Made by a program: the position numbers and the translations under genes. Below, one piece after another: positions 1-7,345 of a stretch of 44,590 nucleotides of DNA (positions within the stretch are counted from its first letter, which is position 1; each line of letters starts with the position of its first letter). The notes beneath the pieces are model-generated. The model saw only the letters and a list, made by a program, of their open reading frames with translations. It did not search any database and had not been told where the DNA came from. Source of the DNA: an uncultured bacterium (GTDB taxonomy: Bacteria > Cyanobacteriota > Vampirovibrionia > Gastranaerophilales > Gastranaerophilaceae); assembly GCA_949294395.1 (NCBI GenBank), contig CASFGU010000052.1, positions 1 to 44,590 of the forward strand, given 5' to 3'.

Positions 1-91
1 AAAAACCTTTGTTTAACAAGAAAAATTAAGAAAATGAAGCTGGAAGTTATAAAAAAGGGAGATAATAAAAAATGATAAGAAGGAAAATAAA

Positions 92-1477
92 ATGGCATTT
101 TATGAACAAATCAGTAAATTTACTTATAGATTAACCGTTTGCCAGGGTTACGACTCCAAAGGCAAAAAACTTCGCAAAAGAAAAACAATTAAACTAGACG
201 AAACATTAACTGCTAAGCAGGCTGAAAAAGAGCTTAACCGTCAAATGGTGATGTTTGAAAACGAAGTCTTAAACGGAGTTTACTTAGACGGCGAAAAGAT
301 AACATTTGAAGCCTTTACACAAAGGTGGTTAGAAGATTACGCAGAGAAACATCTTACACTTACAACATTACAATCATATAAAATTATGCTCAAACGGATT
401 TTGCCTGCTATCGGACATATTAAACTCGGCAAATTACAGCCTCATCACTTGATACAGTTTTACAACAATCTTGATGAAGCAGGAGTGAGATTAGACGGCA
501 GGTTTACCCCTACCAAAGCCCTGATAAAATATCTTGAACCATTGACAATTTCTCACATAATCAAAACTACAGGTATATCATCTAAAACTTGCAGAAGGTT
601 GAAAACCGGCATGGCAACAAATTACAGCACAGCTCAAAAACTCTGTAATTGCTATAAACTGGACTTTAACAGAATGTTTAAGGGAAATTCTGAAAAGAAG
701 TTAAACCGAAAAACAATCAAAAATCATCACATTGTAATTCACTCAATACTTTCAACCGCTGTAGATTGGAACATCTTAATGAATAATCCTGCTGAAAGAG
801 CCAAACCACAGAAAGCAACAAAACCCAAAGCTAAGTATTACAATGATGAACAGGTGGCAGATATGTTGGACTGCTTGAAAAGTGAACCATTAATGTATAT
901 GACAATGATTTATCTTGCAATAGATATCGGTTTAAGAGAGGGTGAACTTACAGGCTTGAAGTGGGAAGATATAAATTTTGACACCTGTGAAGTGAATATC
1001 AATAAGCAACGACACTATATTGCAGGTTATGGCAATATTGAAGGTAAACCAAAAACAGAGGCAGGTATCAGAACCGTTACAGCCTCAAAAACGGTTATAT
1101 CTCTATTAAAGGAATACAAAAAGCAACAGAATGAAAACCGATTAAAATTTGGTACTGCTTGGCAAAACGGTAAATATGTATTCCTGCATGAGGATAGGAA
1201 GCCGATAAGTACACAGCTTCCTTATAAGTGGTTTACAAAATTCTTAAACCGCCATAACTTACCGAAAATAACATTCCACCAACTCCGCCACACAAATGCA
1301 AGCCTGCTGATTTCATCAGGCGAGGATATTGTAACAGTAAGCGGTCGACTCGGACACGCTGATAAAAATGTAACCTTGAACACTTACTCTCACATTATCA
1401 AATCAAAAGAAGCACAGGTCGCTAATAAAATGGATGAGTTTTATGCGAGATTACAAGTTTGTAATGTTAAATCTTAA
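92..1477 (+). CDS. Tyrosine-type site-specific integrase of the island
   Basis: This phage-integrase-family recombinase (461 aa) would insert and excise the island at a tRNA 3' end. An arm-binding N-terminus (about 1-65) and SAM-like core-binding region (about 70-230) precede the catalytic domain. That domain shows R282 in GLREGEL, a likely lysine at K321, HQLRH (H396, R399), H422 in GHA and the nucleophile Y432 in TYSH. All core catalytic residues are therefore present and the enzyme should be active. An oddity is a segment of about 50 residues (145-195) inside the core-binding region that reads like a Cro/CI helix-turn-helix (TISHIIKTTGISSKTCRRL), so the protein is longer than the usual 360-400 aa. 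The ATG follows the Shine-Dalgarno AGAAGGAAA. The gene sits at the left end, as expected next to attL, which would lie just outside the window. The family call is firm; the target tRNA is inferred from 6314-6334. Confidence 0.95.
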   Translation: MAFYEQISKFTYRLTVCQGYDSKGKKLRKRKTIKLDETLTAKQAEKELNRQMVMFENEVLNGVYLDGEKITFEAFTQRWLEDYAEKHLTLTTLQSYKIMLKRILPAIGHIKLGKLQPHHLIQFYNNLDEAGVRLDGRFTPTKALIKYLEPLTISHIIKTTGISSKTCRRLKTGMATNYSTAQKLCNCYKLDFNRMFKGNSEKKLNRKTIKNHHIVIHSILSTAVDWNILMNNPAERAKPQKATKPKAKYYNDEQVADMLDCLKSEPLMYMTMIYLAIDIGLREGELTGLKWEDINFDTCEVNINKQRHYIAGYGNIEGKPKTEAGIRTVTASKTVISLLKEYKKQQNENRLKFGTAWQNGKYVFLHEDRKPISTQLPYKWFTKFLNRHNLPKITFHQLRHTNASLLISSGEDIVTVSGRLGHADKNVTLNTYSHIIKSKEAQVANKMDEFYARLQVCNVKS

Positions 1478-1516
1478 TTTTTAATTAAATTTTATTAAAT
1501 CTTTTCTTATACAGGT

Positions 1517-1522
1517 TATAAT
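1517..1522 (+). promoter_or_regulatory. Candidate -10 box of the defence-like cluster
   Basis: A TATAAT hexamer lies in the 94-bp AT-rich gap between the integrase stop and the first cargo gene. No convincing -35 is visible. It would give a transcript starting near 1529 that covers the three closely spaced cargo genes 1572-4788. Confidence 0.4.
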
Positions 1523-1571
1523 TTAAATGCATATTAGATTCAAAAATTATTATAAGTATGGAAAGGATGCA

Positions 1572-2921
1572 ATGACAATTAAAGATATTTTTGTAGCTAT
1601 GCCATTTGGTATAAAACAGGCTAAGAAAAGACGTTATAAAATAGATTTTGATAGAGTTTATGATAAAGCTATAAGACCAGCTACAGAAGAATTGGGGTTA
1701 CAAGTTATGCGTGCCGATGAAGAACAGGATGGAGGTATTATTCATGCTTTAATGATTGAACGGCTAATTTGTACTGATATTGTAATTGTTGACATTACAA
1801 ATGAAAATCCTAATGTATATTATGAGCTAGGTATTCGTCATTGTGCTAGACCTTATTCTACAATACTTATTTATGATAAAAATACAAGGTTACCATTTGA
1901 TATTCAACCGCTTAGAGCAATTCCTTACGAACTTGACAAAGGAGTAATAACAGAAAAAGCTGCTATAAATTTAAAAGATAAATTAGTAGAACGACTCAAA
2001 AATGTAATTAGTTGCGACTGTAAATGTGATAGTCTTCCGTTTGCATTGATAGATAATTTTCCTAAAACAGAACTTGATGATACAAAACTACATATATATC
2101 AAGACTTACAAAAACAAAGAAACGCATTTAAATCACAATTAGAAAAGATAGAAGATATTAATAACCTTTATTCTATAATTAAATCAATGCAAGACACCTA
2201 TTTCCCTTTTAAGTATTTAATTTTTGAAATCATTAAAGGTTTTCAGAAAATAAAAGCTTGGAATGAATTACTTGATTTTATTCATAATAGTTTAGACAAT
2301 GAGGTCAAGAACTATGTATATGTCCGTCAACAAGAAGCTTTAGCTTATAATAAGAGGGGACAAGAAGGAGATGAAAAGACTTCTTTATTCTTATTAGAAG
2401 AAATCTTAAAGGATTATGGTGAATCAAGTGAAACATATGGTTTAATTGGTAGTGCTTATAAAAAACTTGCAATAAAATTTCAAGAAACAATTTCATTTCC
2501 AAGTTATTTAGAGAAGGCGATAAATGCATATCGAAATGGTTTTGAAATGGATTCAAGAAATTATTATACAGGTATAAATTTAGCAACTCTGTTACTTGTA
2601 CAGAATAAGGATGAAGCAGAAGAAGAACTTACTAAGATTTTACCTGTCATAACGTATAATATAGAACTTAATGATTTCTCAATAAGCAACGATTATTGGT
2701 TACTTGCAACTGCTTACGAGTTATATATACTCAATAAAGACTTTGCAAAAGCTGAAAATGTTTTAGGCATTATATCAACCTTACAAACTCAACCTTCAAC
2801 ATGGATGTATGAAACAACGATAAAAAATCTCACTTTAATAAAAAAAGTTTATGAAAATTATAAAATTAAAACCGATTGGTTTGATATGTTTATTACAGTT
2901 TTACAAATTAAGGAGAATTAA
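1572..2921 (+). CDS. DRHyd-like / TPR protein (TRAFs-binding-domain type)
   Basis: This 449-aa soluble protein has two parts. Residues 1-125 read as a nucleoside deoxyribosyltransferase-like (DRHyd) domain: FVAMPFG at 7-13, RADE at 47-50, IVIVDIT at 70-76 and NPNVYYELGIRH at 79-90, with E85 the likely catalytic acid. Residues 130-449 are helical and TPR-like, as in bacterial proteins labelled TRAFs-binding/DUF4071, which have been related to the N-terminal half of animal ASK1 kinases. Start 1572 is chosen because GGAAAGGA sits just upstream; an in-frame ATG at 1527 lacks a ribosome binding site. One base separates its stop from the next start, so the three genes 1572-4788 form an operon. The role is inferred: a nucleotide-processing effector or TPR scaffold in a TIR signalling system. 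The domain call rests on motifs only. Confidence 0.72.
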   Translation: MTIKDIFVAMPFGIKQAKKRRYKIDFDRVYDKAIRPATEELGLQVMRADEEQDGGIIHALMIERLICTDIVIVDITNENPNVYYELGIRHCARPYSTILIYDKNTRLPFDIQPLRAIPYELDKGVITEKAAINLKDKLVERLKNVISCDCKCDSLPFALIDNFPKTELDDTKLHIYQDLQKQRNAFKSQLEKIEDINNLYSIIKSMQDTYFPFKYLIFEIIKGFQKIKAWNELLDFIHNSLDNEVKNYVYVRQQEALAYNKRGQEGDEKTSLFLLEEILKDYGESSETYGLIGSAYKKLAIKFQETISFPSYLEKAINAYRNGFEMDSRNYYTGINLATLLLVQNKDEAEEELTKILPVITYNIELNDFSISNDYWLLATAYELYILNKDFAKAENVLGIISTLQTQPSTWMYETTIKNLTLIKKVYENYKIKTDWFDMFITVLQIKEN

Positions 2922-2922
2922 A

Positions 2923-3327
2923 ATGTCAAGATTAAGAAAAATTTTTATTTCACACTGTTGGGATTATGATAATGACTACAATACAATAAAAACGTGGTTA
3001 GATAATGCGTTATACTATACATTCTCAGATTACAGTATTTCTATAGAGAAAAAATTATTAGGGCTTAATAATTCAGAACTAAAGACTGCTATTGCAGAGC
3101 AAATTAGGCAATGTAGTGTATTTATTGTTCCAACTGCAGTATATTCTTCATGTAGTGACTGGGTAAAGTTTGAAGTTCAAACCGCCGTAAATATGGGTAA
3201 ACCTATTTTAGCAGTTGTTCCATGGGGGCAAAAACATAATTCAGTATTGGTAACAACCTGTGCAGATAAAACCGTTGGTTGGAATTCTAATAGTGTTATA
3301 GAGGGTATTAAAGAATTAACAAAGTGA
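2923..3327 (+). CDS. ThsB-like TIR protein (MTH538/DUF1863 family)
   Basis: This 134-aa single-domain protein resembles the ThsB TIR sensor of Thoeris antiphage systems, which makes a cyclic ADP-ribose-type signal from NAD when it detects infection. Visible family marks are KIFISHCW (6-13), SISIEKKLL (38-46), the block SDWVKFE (78-84) with conserved E84, GKPILAVVPWG (92-102) and the C-terminal VGWNSNSVIEGIKEL. The start follows AAGGAG at about 10 nt, with one base between it and the upstream stop, so translation is probably coupled. It is flanked by a DRHyd-TPR gene and a second TIR gene. No SIR2-SLOG or macro-domain ThsA partner is found in the island as seen. The family call is strong; antiphage function is inferred from the family. 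Confidence 0.85.
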   Translation: MSRLRKIFISHCWDYDNDYNTIKTWLDNALYYTFSDYSISIEKKLLGLNNSELKTAIAEQIRQCSVFIVPTAVYSSCSDWVKFEVQTAVNMGKPILAVVPWGQKHNSVLVTTCADKTVGWNSNSVIEGIKELTK

Positions 3328-3345
3328 TAACTTGGAAGGATAAGT

Positions 3346-4788
3346 ATGTCAAACATAAGTGATGAAGCTAAAAAATATGACTGTTTCATTTCTCATGCCT
3401 CAGAAGATAAACCTGATTTTGTGGAGGCTCTTGTTAATAATCTGGAATCAAAGGGAATAAAAGTTTGGTATGATGCTCATATCATGAATATTGGAGATAG
3501 TCTACGCGAGTCTATTGACAAGGGATTAAAAAATTCTTTATGTGGTGTTGTTGTTTTAAGTAAAAAATTTTTTGCAAAACAATGGACGGATTATGAATTA
3601 AATGGATTAGTCGCAAGACAAAATAGCGATGGTAAAAAGACTATATTACCTATTTGGCATAATGTTACAGTTGAGGAAGTAAGGCAGTATTCTCTCTCTT
3701 TATCAGATATATTTGCGGTGGATTCTAGTTCAGGAGTAGAAACTGTTGCAAGAAGTATTATAAAAACAATAAACAATTTAAAATCTACAGAAAATCAAGT
3801 AGAAGAGAAAATTTACAGTGATGTTGGCAAGGAGTCTTCAGCTTTAATCGAAAAATATGAGAATGACAATAGTCATAATATTCAAACAAAAGATGCAAAG
3901 CAAATAATAGAAGATTTAATTTTAGATGATAAAAACATCATTCGTGTTCATAAATTTATAAATGGACAAGCAGAAGAATTAATAAATACATTGACTGACG
4001 ACTTCTCAAATTTAGCTAAAATTCAACAACCTTTATATAACATATTTTATGAAAGAACATTGGCTTATGATTCATATTGTGAAAAAATACTTTCAATAAT
4101 AATCACTGGTGCTTATTGGGGAAGTGAAAAATATAATAATTTATGGATTAATTTATTTAAACGTTTTGCAAATCTTAAAGTAATTGAATCAGGGTATACT
4201 TCACTAATAGATTTTCAAAAATATCCATCATTATTAATTTATTATGCTTTATTAATAATTGAACTTATTAAAGAAGATTATGAAATGTTATATAAAATAT
4301 TTCATGGATTTGACATAAATGATTATAATACCAATAATAGTACAGAACCTATAGGGATATATAATCCTAATAATATTGTTCGTCCAGAAGTCTTTAATAA
4401 TATTTTACAGCAACGCTATAAAACTCCTATTAATGACCATTTACATGATGTATTACGACCATTATTTGCTGATATTATTCCCGATGACAATGAATTTGCA
4501 AATATCTTTGATAGAGTAGAATATTTTATAGGCTTAGAATTTAGTAATGTTAGATTAGATAGTTCATATGGATTTTGGGCTCCTACAGGACGTTTTTTAT
4601 GGCGATATAATAATTTCTATGGAATAGATTCTGATTATACAAGTAAATTGCATCCTGCTAAATTTATTGATAAGTTGGCACAACAAGGAACTGTTTTTAG
4701 TTACAACCTTTTGGGAAAAACAGAAGAAAGATATAATAAAATATCTGAAAAATACATAGAATTTATTAAAAGAATTAATTTTTATTAG
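3346..4788 (+). CDS. TIR domain protein with large unassigned C-terminal region
   Basis: This 480-aa protein has a typical bacterial TIR domain at about 11-143: YDCFISHASEDK (11-22), KVWYD (39-43), GDSLRESIDKGL, and the catalytic-type glutamate E84 in WTDYELNGL, followed by KKTILPIWH. These are the marks of NADase-competent TIR proteins. Residues 145-480 are a mostly helical, acidic and AT-codon-rich region that I cannot assign. The gene starts 18 nt after the ThsB-like stop, with GGAAGGA before the ATG. Together the neighbours suggest a relay: the small TIR as sensor/cyclase, and this protein as NAD-degrading effector or second sensor. Which TIR signals and which kills cannot be read from the sequence. 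Confidence 0.85.
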   Translation: MSNISDEAKKYDCFISHASEDKPDFVEALVNNLESKGIKVWYDAHIMNIGDSLRESIDKGLKNSLCGVVVLSKKFFAKQWTDYELNGLVARQNSDGKKTILPIWHNVTVEEVRQYSLSLSDIFAVDSSSGVETVARSIIKTINNLKSTENQVEEKIYSDVGKESSALIEKYENDNSHNIQTKDAKQIIEDLILDDKNIIRVHKFINGQAEELINTLTDDFSNLAKIQQPLYNIFYERTLAYDSYCEKILSIIITGAYWGSEKYNNLWINLFKRFANLKVIESGYTSLIDFQKYPSLLIYYALLIIELIKEDYEMLYKIFHGFDINDYNTNNSTEPIGIYNPNNIVRPEVFNNILQQRYKTPINDHLHDVLRPLFADIIPDDNEFANIFDRVEYFIGLEFSNVRLDSSYGFWAPTGRFLWRYNNFYGIDSDYTSKLHPAKFIDKLAQQGTVFSYNLLGKTEERYNKISEKYIEFIKRINFY

Positions 4789-4806
4789 TTCAATAGTATC
4801 TTTTTA

Positions 4807-4815
4807 TGCTATAAT
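4807..4815 (+). promoter_or_regulatory. Extended -10 promoter of the DUF3800 gene
   Basis: TGC followed by TATAAT (4810-4815) forms a consensus extended -10 element 29 bp before the DUF3800 start. No good -35 is present, as is usual for extended -10 promoters. It suggests that this gene is transcribed separately from the TIR operon. Confidence 0.6.
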
Positions 4816-4843
4816 ACCAATAAAATCAGTATAAAGAGGTCGC

Positions 4844-5680
4844 ATGTTCTTATTCTATATAGATGAATCAGGGGAGATTGCATATAATTCAGGTTCAAAG
4901 TATTTTGTATTTAATGCGTTAGGCATAAATGCAAATGACTGGAAGGCAATTAACCATAAAGTTAATGTGTTAAAAACGGCTGTTTTCAAAACTAACTCTG
5001 CTCCTATCTTAGAAGTCAAATCTAACTGGATAAGATTTCCAAAAGAAAGAGAAAAACATAAATATCTTGCAAACTTGTCTAAAGAAGAATTAATACAACT
5101 TTCCTGCGGATTAATGGATATTATTATCAATAATAACTGTACTTTAATTTCTACAGTTATTAACAAAGATTCTCTTCTTCGCCATTATGGAATAAATAAG
5201 CCTGAACCGAATATTTTTGCTATTCAGTATTTGTTAGAAAGAATTTCACTCTTTATGGCGTTTAACCACCCTGATAAACAAGCAATTGTCATAATGGATA
5301 AATGCTCAGACAGCATAGAAAAGATGCTAAACAGAACTCACACATTGCAGGTTGAAGAAGGTTATTCTTGGAAAGGAATCAAAAATATTATTGAAAACAT
5401 TATGTTTGTTGATTCACAATATAATAATTTCATTCAATTAACAGACTTATGTGCATATAATGTAAATCGTGCTTTCAAGGATGATAACCCTGATTATCCA
5501 TTCTTCAAAGCATTATTGCCGAAGTTTGCTTATAATCAGAAAACAAGACGTTTGAACAATGCAGGTATAACATATAAATTGAAAGAGTTCTTTGATAAAG
5601 ATAATCCTAAAATGTATCAATTCTTAAATACTTATAAAAATGAAAACAGTGTACTGCCAAATGGCAAGTACACCGCTTAA
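4844..5680 (+). CDS. DUF3800 domain protein
   Basis: This 278-aa protein is a DUF3800 family member, a group with a predicted RNase H-like fold common in defence islands and mobile elements. The family signatures are the opening FLFYIDESGE (D7, E8), KYFVFNALGI, a central helical region, VIMDKCSD, and the closing block FVDSQYNNFIQLTDLCAYNV, where the late aspartates complete the acidic set. It begins with ATG after AGAGG and has its own promoter, 55 bp after the TIR operon. A nuclease or nucleic-acid-processing role is a family expectation, not something shown. It may be an accessory of the TIR cluster or an independent passenger. Confidence 0.85.
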   Translation: MFLFYIDESGEIAYNSGSKYFVFNALGINANDWKAINHKVNVLKTAVFKTNSAPILEVKSNWIRFPKEREKHKYLANLSKEELIQLSCGLMDIIINNNCTLISTVINKDSLLRHYGINKPEPNIFAIQYLLERISLFMAFNHPDKQAIVIMDKCSDSIEKMLNRTHTLQVEEGYSWKGIKNIIENIMFVDSQYNNFIQLTDLCAYNVNRAFKDDNPDYPFFKALLPKFAYNQKTRRLNNAGITYKLKEFFDKDNPKMYQFLNTYKNENSVLPNGKYTA

Positions 5681-5731
5681 TTATATTATACCCTATTTTT
5701 GTAAAATTTCAACACAGAATCATATAAATAA

Positions 5732-5758
5732 TTTACAAAATTTAATTTGTGCTATAAT
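5732..5758 (+). promoter_or_regulatory. Promoter of the small secreted-protein gene
   Basis: TTTACA at 5732-5737 and an extended -10 TGC-TATAAT ending at 5758 lie 27 bp before the 5786 start. The spacer is only 15 bp, so recognition probably depends on the extended -10. Confidence 0.6.
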
Positions 5759-5785
5759 TAACACGTTAATTAAATGAGGTAAGTA

Positions 5786-6148
5786 ATGAAAAAAGTTGTA
5801 TGTATCTTAAGTATTTTTATTGGTCTTGGAATGTTTAATGTTTGTTTTGCGGAAAAGAATCCTGCTTGTACATCAGGCTCAAAAGTTTTGATACTACAAG
5901 TATTGGATGAAGGAGCTCTTGGATTTATATGTCCTCGTGTTAATTGGAGTTATAGCAATTACGAAACAGCTTGCAAGTTAGATGGAAGATTGGTCTATTT
6001 AATTCAAAATAATAATTATGTTGACGAACAAATTGTTAAAATCAAAAGAAGTGAATGTTTTGCAGAAAGCGGAACTTATAAATATTTTAATAAAGAAGGC
6101 GATAGAAAAACTGTTAGAGCGATTGATATAATCAATAAAAAATTATAA
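5786..6148 (+). CDS. Small secreted protein of unknown function
   Basis: This 120-aa protein has a clear signal peptide: positive MKK, a hydrophobic stretch at about 4-18, and a probable signal peptidase I site after CFA (about residue 22). The mature part of about 98 residues has four cysteines (C28, C50, C64, C92 approximately) that could form disulfides, and is rich in N, Y and K. ATG follows TGAGGTAAG. I do not recognise the family. It is the last gene before the right end of the island and has its own promoter. Possible roles include a periplasmic inhibitor or surface modifier carried by the element, but nothing in the sequence decides this. Confidence 0.7.
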   Translation: MKKVVCILSIFIGLGMFNVCFAEKNPACTSGSKVLILQVLDEGALGFICPRVNWSYSNYETACKLDGRLVYLIQNNNYVDEQIVKIKRSECFAESGTYKYFNKEGDRKTVRAIDIINKKL

Positions 6149-6178
6149 ATCTTGATTTTACAGATTAAATATTTTTCA

Positions 6179-6214
6179 GGGGACTAAAAAGGGACTAATT
6201 TTACAAATAGTCCC
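6179..6214. repeat. GGGACTA direct and inverted repeats near the island end (arm-type site candidate)
   Basis: GGGACTA occurs at 6180-6186 and 6191-6197, 11 bp apart, and as the inverse TAGTCCC at 6208-6214. The pattern lies about 100 bp inside the att core. It fits integrase arm-type or excisionase binding sites and could also fold as a hairpin. Confidence 0.5.
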
Positions 6215-6313
6215 TAAAAATTATTAAAAGTTACTAAAAGAAGGAACTTCCAAGATTAAATAATACTAGAGGTTACGGGATGAAATTTGAAACTACAAAA
6301 AGCAAAAATATTT

Positions 6314-6334
6314 GTTCGAATCCCACCTCCTCCA
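6314..6334 (+). other. att site: tRNA 3' end left at the island boundary
   Basis: The 21 bases read as a T-loop (TTCGAAT), T-stem 3' half (CCCAC), acceptor 3' half (CTCCTCC) and discriminator A. No matching T-stem or acceptor 5' strand lies upstream, so this is a tRNA tail rather than a tRNA gene. A tRNA beginning GGAGGAG is expected left of the window. The identity is not determined; the A discriminator would fit Tyr or Leu types. Confidence 0.75.
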
Positions 6335-6336
6335 AT

Positions 6337-6370
6337 AAAAACGGGCTGACTTTTGCCAGACCCGTTTTTA
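6337..6370 (+). terminator. Terminator that probably belonged to the tRNA gene
   Basis: AAAAACGGG pairs with CCCGTTTTT around an inner CTG/CAG stem, followed by a T run. It starts three bases after the tRNA tail, so it is probably the original tRNA terminator pushed away from the gene by island insertion. Confidence 0.8.
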
Positions 6371-6461
6371 TTTAGTTTGGTGAGGATGAAAACCCATTTC
6401 AAGACGTTAGTCTTGATTGGTTCGAGCGCGAGGCGGCAGAGGGCGAAGGCTTGACGACAAA

Positions 6462-6998
6462 ATGCCAACGGCATTGACGGCGTCAACCGTAGACCTGTTT
6501 ATCGCCGCCGAGCAAAACAATCCCACCTCCTCATCCATTTTGAAAGAACCTGAAAAGGCTCTAAAAGATACAAAATTTTTAGATTTATATATAAATGCTG
6601 AAGGAAGGGTTGGAATAGTTGATAAAAATGGTGAAGATATTATGAATACTATGAATAAGTTTATATATGAGCCTTTTCAACATTCGTCGGGTTCTAAATA
6701 TGGCTACATGGCACCTAGCTATAATAGCATTCAAATTAAATTGAAGCCAATGAATGATAGGTATGACATGTCTAGTCAGGAGTTGTGGCTTGACTTTGAA
6801 GATGCTCAGGTTGCTGAAGATATAGCAGATAGTTGGAATAAAGATTTATCTAATAAATGTATTTACGGGCAACCGATAGGTATTATAAACAGAATGGTAG
6901 AATATCTGAAAATAATTGAAAGATCTATGTCATATATAGAAAGAAATTCAAAAGTCGATGATTTTATTAAGGAAAATCTTAATGAATTTATTATATAA
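6462..6998 (+). pseudogene. Hypothetical gene, probably truncated at its 5' end
   Basis: The reading frame is open from 6417 (TTG) with an in-frame ATG at 6462. Up to about 6530 the sequence is GC-rich, low-complexity and unlike a coding start, and there is no ribosome binding site. From about residue 25 it becomes a normal soluble polypeptide (FLDLYINAEGRVGIVDKNG..., ending KENLNEFII). The join falls at 6519-6532, which repeats 14 bases of the att core exactly 200 bp downstream of the first copy. I infer that the true N-terminus was lost in an older recombination event. The remaining 150 residues match no family I recognise. If it is expressed, the start is uncertain. Confidence 0.45.
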
Positions 6999-7012
6999 AA
7001 TTAGTAAATTTT

Positions 7013-7032
7013 GTCGGATTAGTAAATCCGGC
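7013..7032 (+). repeat. Palindromic repeat, family A
   Basis: The core GTCGGATT...AATCCGGC lies inside a longer inverted repeat (AAATTTTGTCGG / CCGGCAAAATTT), 20 bp after a stop codon. Related copies occur at 13158, 13323, 16874, 33949 and 34712. Here it may also act as a transcription end for the truncated gene. Confidence 0.7.
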
Positions 7033-7144
7033 AAAATTTAAATGATAGCCTGAAGTTTTGGAGTGGATCTATCTCAACTTTACCCCTAAATAGTTAAAAT
7101 ATCTGAACTAAAAAATCAAACCTGTGGTTCTTTACATCTATATT

Positions 7145-7291
7145 ATGTATGAAACTCCGGATGATATGAAAATACCGGGGATTGAATACTACAAAGCCGT
7201 TATAACAGATAAAATAACTACATTACCAGAGCTTATAAACCTGCACAATAAATATTGCAATTCCGGAAATATAATTGAATGGCAGCACTGA
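7145..7291 (+). CDS. Possible 48-aa ORF or 3' gene remnant
   Basis: The reading frame (MYETPDDMKIPG...NIIEWQH) is the only coding-looking piece of the 347-bp gap 6999-7345. The frame is open further upstream from about 7106 without a start codon or ribosome binding site, so it may be the tail of a lost gene. I recognise no family. The rest of the gap holds the family A palindrome and the promoter at 7311. Confidence 0.3.
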   Translation: MYETPDDMKIPGIEYYKAVITDKITTLPELINLHNKYCNSGNIIEWQH

Positions 7292-7310
7292 ACACATATA
7301 ATTATAATGC

Positions 7311-7339
7311 TTGACAATATTCAAAAAAAAATGTAGTAT
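7311..7339 (+). promoter_or_regulatory. Consensus promoter giving a leaderless transcript
   Basis: TTGACA (7311-7316), a 17-bp spacer and TAGTAT (7334-7339) are followed after 6 nt by the ATG at 7346. The expected transcription start is the A of the start codon. Confidence 0.8.
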
Positions 7340-7345
7340 ACCAGT

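Noticed and set aside
1527-1571. Earlier start of the DRHyd-TPR gene
   Set aside because: ATG 1527 has no ribosome binding site and adds an atypical N-terminus; ATG 1572 has GGAAAGGA just upstream.
2923-4788. A complete Thoeris system
   Set aside because: Only TIR-type genes are present. No ThsA with SIR2, SLOG or macro-domain motifs is visible in the island part shown, so the term Thoeris is not used for the cluster.
6245-6334. A complete tRNA gene ending at 6334
   Set aside because: The T-loop and acceptor tail are clear, but the 5' acceptor, D-arm, anticodon arm and T-stem 5' half are missing, so it is only an att remnant.
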